A stretch of 64,000 nt of DNA. Origin: Vampirovibrionales bacterium (GTDB lineage: Bacteria > Cyanobacteriota > Vampirovibrionia > Vampirovibrionales > Vampirovibrionaceae). The notes under the pieces are model-generated. The model saw only the letters and a program-made list of their open reading frames with translations. It did no database searches and was not told the origin of the DNA. This document shows, in pieces, positions 62,522-64,000 of this stretch; positions within the stretch are counted from its first letter, which is position 1, and every line of letters begins with the position of its first letter. A program made the translations under genes and the position numbers. Location of the stretch: contig JARXAD010000013.1 in the NCBI GenBank assembly GCA_029866025.1, positions 310,001 through 374,000 of the forward strand, in the 5' to 3' direction.

Positions 62522-63547
62522 ATGTCTCACTGCCCGCCCCTTGTTTTACCCAGTGCCTCTCCAGCCTCATCCGGCATGTTGGCCAGTGCCAACGAGCGCA
62601 AGCAAGCCTTGATTGAAGAAATTCACACCCTAAAGCGTGAGAAAAACGCTCTGATTTTGGCCCACCTTTACGAGCGCGTGGACGTGCAAGACGTGGCCGA
62701 TGTGTGGGGCGATTCCTTAGGATTGTCGCAGCGCGCGGCAGAAACCGATGCGGATCTCATCATTTTCTGTGGGGTTCACTTTATGGCGGAAACGGCTAAA
62801 TTGTTGAACCCAGCCAAAACCGTTTATTTGGCCAATCCCAATGCGGGCTGCCCCATGGCGGATATGATTACGGCGAAAGACTTGGAAGCCTTCAAAGCAA
62901 AGCATCCGGGGTTGCCTGTATTGGCATACGTCAACACCAGTGCGGAGGTTAAAGCCCTCAGCGATTACTGCTGCACTAGTGCCAATGCCAGCGATGTGGC
63001 CCGCTTTGCTGCGCAGGAATGCGGGGTGGGTGAAATCCTCTTTGTGCCGGATCGCAACCTGGCCCGCTATGTGCAAACCCAGGTGCCGGAAGTCAAAATT
63101 ACCTATTACGAAGGCTTTTGCCCCACCCACATGCGCATGGAAGTCGCGGATGTGATTAAACTTCAGCAGCAGTACCCAGAGGCGGCGCTGCTAGTACACC
63201 CCGAGTGTGATGACCCCATTAAGGATTTGGCCGATTTTATTGGCAGCACCACCGCCATTGTGCAAGCCGCCAAAGCCAGTGATAAGCCCGTGTTTATTGT
63301 GGCCACGGAAGACGGCGTGAGCCAGCGCTTGGCAGCCGATTGCCCGGAAAAACTATTTATTACCCCCACGCGGGCCAGTGCCATTTGCCCCAATATGAAG
63401 CTGACGCGCCTAGAGAACATACGCAACAGTTTGCTGGGCAACAACACCCCCATTGAAATTGCCCCCCACCTTGTTGAGCCTGCCACGCGCTGCATTGAAA
63501 GCATGATGCGGGTGCCACGAGGCGAGAAGGTTCGGTTGAACCCGTAA
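62522..63547 (+). CDS. nadA: Quinolinate synthase NadA
   Basis: The 341-residue protein has the NadA motifs ALILAHLYERVDVQDVADVW, GDSLGLSQRAAETDADLIIF and the three Fe-S cluster Cys: NPNAGCPMADMI, HPECDDPI and SAICPNMKL. It condenses iminoaspartate with DHAP to quinolinate for NAD synthesis. The first 18 residues (to M19) are not conserved, so the start could be at 62576. It is a single gene; nadB and nadC are not in the window. Confidence 0.94.
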   Translation: MSHCPPLVLPSASPASSGMLASANERKQALIEEIHTLKREKNALILAHLYERVDVQDVADVWGDSLGLSQRAAETDADLIIFCGVHFMAETAKLLNPAKTVYLANPNAGCPMADMITAKDLEAFKAKHPGLPVLAYVNTSAEVKALSDYCCTSANASDVARFAAQECGVGEILFVPDRNLARYVQTQVPEVKITYYEGFCPTHMRMEVADVIKLQQQYPEAALLVHPECDDPIKDLADFIGSTTAIVQAAKASDKPVFIVATEDGVSQRLAADCPEKLFITPTRASAICPNMKLTRLENIRNSLLGNNTPIEIAPHLVEPATRCIESMMRVPRGEKVRLNP

Positions 63548-63654
63548 ATATAGGGTTGAGGCAATTTTGATTTTGGAGGGGCGTTGTAATAAAAAAGCTT
63601 TGTGTTGCTTAAACACCATAATGATTATCTAGTACGGATGAATTAGGAACCTAT

Positions 63655-63930
63655 ATGATGCGCCTCTCTTTATTTAATACTTTTGCAACCCCGGTGGCGT
63701 TTGGTGCCCAGCGTCCCGTGGCTCGGGCCGTTCGTTTTGGCGAGACTGACACTACTAAAGTTCAAGAAGAACCGAAATATCTCGGGCATAGGGACATCTT
63801 CAACGAAGCCTGGGTAAGACGTGAAACCGCAGAGGTGACAAACCAGGTTAATGCTAATTTCCAAAGGGCTGCCGACTTACAGGCCGAAAGGGCACTTAAA
63901 ACCAAAGGTGATCCCGATGAAGGTGATTAA
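63655..63930 (+). CDS. Small AFG/RFG-motif protein, 91 residues
   Basis: The N-terminus MMRLSLFNTFATPVAFGAQR is followed by ARAVRFGETD, carrying two aromatic-Gly motifs. The rest is a charged helix (VRRETAEVTNQVNANFQRAA) with an acidic end. AGGAAC precedes two adjacent ATGs (63655 and 63658), so translation is credible. There is no signal peptide. I do not recognise the family. It resembles other small proteins of this window only in the N-terminal motif. Confidence 0.62.
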   Translation: MMRLSLFNTFATPVAFGAQRPVARAVRFGETDTTKVQEEPKYLGHRDIFNEAWVRRETAEVTNQVNANFQRAADLQAERALKTKGDPDEGD

Positions 63931-63950
63931 AGGGCCCTTGGGCCCATTTG
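63931..63950 (+). terminator. Possible terminator after the last small gene
   Basis: GGGCC and GGCCC can form a short stem around CTTG, followed by ATTTG, directly after the stop codon. The T-run is short. Confidence 0.4.
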
Positions 63951-64000
63951 ACGCCCAACATCCTTGCGGTATGATAAGTAACCCTTTGTGGGAGCTGTGT

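Noticed and set aside
62215..62616. 133-codon frame between hup and nadA
   Set aside because: Overlaps the well-supported nadA start in another frame and has no ribosome site or recognisable features.

Overview
This 64 kb window (roughly half G+C) is an ordinary bacterial chromosome segment with about 58 supportable protein genes, no rRNA, tRNA, insertion sequence or CRISPR array, and short intergenic gaps. The cell it implies is flagellated and diderm-like: it has FliK, FlgD, FlgE, FliF, FliH and FlhA, a GT9 heptosyltransferase-type enzyme, a class A penicillin-binding protein and exported LytM and HExxH-type peptidases. Primary metabolism is bacterial type II: FAS II, PlsX, NadA, PurH, RibD, CoaBC, ETF and a bifunctional Rel. 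A DUF2721 protein, EF-hand proteins and small proteins carrying an aromatic-Gly motif near the N-terminus suggest a non-photosynthetic relative of Cyanobacteria (Vampirovibrionia/Melainabacteria type). That assignment is an inference from gene content and is not proven here.

Layout. 1-3.8 kb: end of a flagellar hook operon (fliK-flgD-flgE). 4-9.2 kb: rhodanese, MscS channel, a pair of EF-hand proteins, an unknown protein and a YkgJ-type Cys-cluster protein. 9.5-14.5 kb: leucine dehydrogenase-ribD, an unknown gene behind a perfect palindrome, ornithine aminotransferase with an unusual Cys-rich insert, and a small RFG-motif protein. 14.5-23.2 kb: an exported protein, fliF, an unknown FliG-position protein, fliH, DUF2721, and flhA with a small membrane protein. 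23.4-35.2 kb: an unknown membrane protein next to two Fur-like boxes, tpx, a hydroxyacid dehydrogenase, lysS, a Cys-nucleophile hydrolase, an M23 peptidase, a small frameshifted gene, a J-domain protein, GT9 and rel. 35.3-43.6 kb: a repeat protein, fusA, a K+ channel, etfBA and clpB. 43.6-50.8 kb: the leftward cluster rpmF-plsX-fabH-fabD-fabG-acpP-fabF, preceded by a TusA-like/Cys-rich pair. 50.9-64 kb: purH, two small FG-motif proteins, a structured intergenic region, coaBC, an RTX-like protein, a Zn alcohol dehydrogenase, yceD, a PBP1a-type protein, an HExxH protein, HU, nadA and another RFG small protein.

The most notable observations are: (1) a 738-bp intergenic region (53077-53814) that looks like two tandem, leftward small-RNA units. 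Each has a TTGACC promoter, CUCCC (anti-Shine-Dalgarno-like) motifs and an intrinsic terminator, and they are separated by a stack of terminator-like hairpins. (2) Ribosomal protein L32 with a 70-residue C-terminal extension containing two His/Asp/Cys-rich, metal-binding-like repeats. (3) A recurring aromatic-Gly (RFG/QFG) motif in unrelated small proteins. (4) A small gene split by a -1 frameshift at an A8 slippery run. (5) A ClpB with a long insert where ClpA/ClpC carry the ClpP-docking loop.
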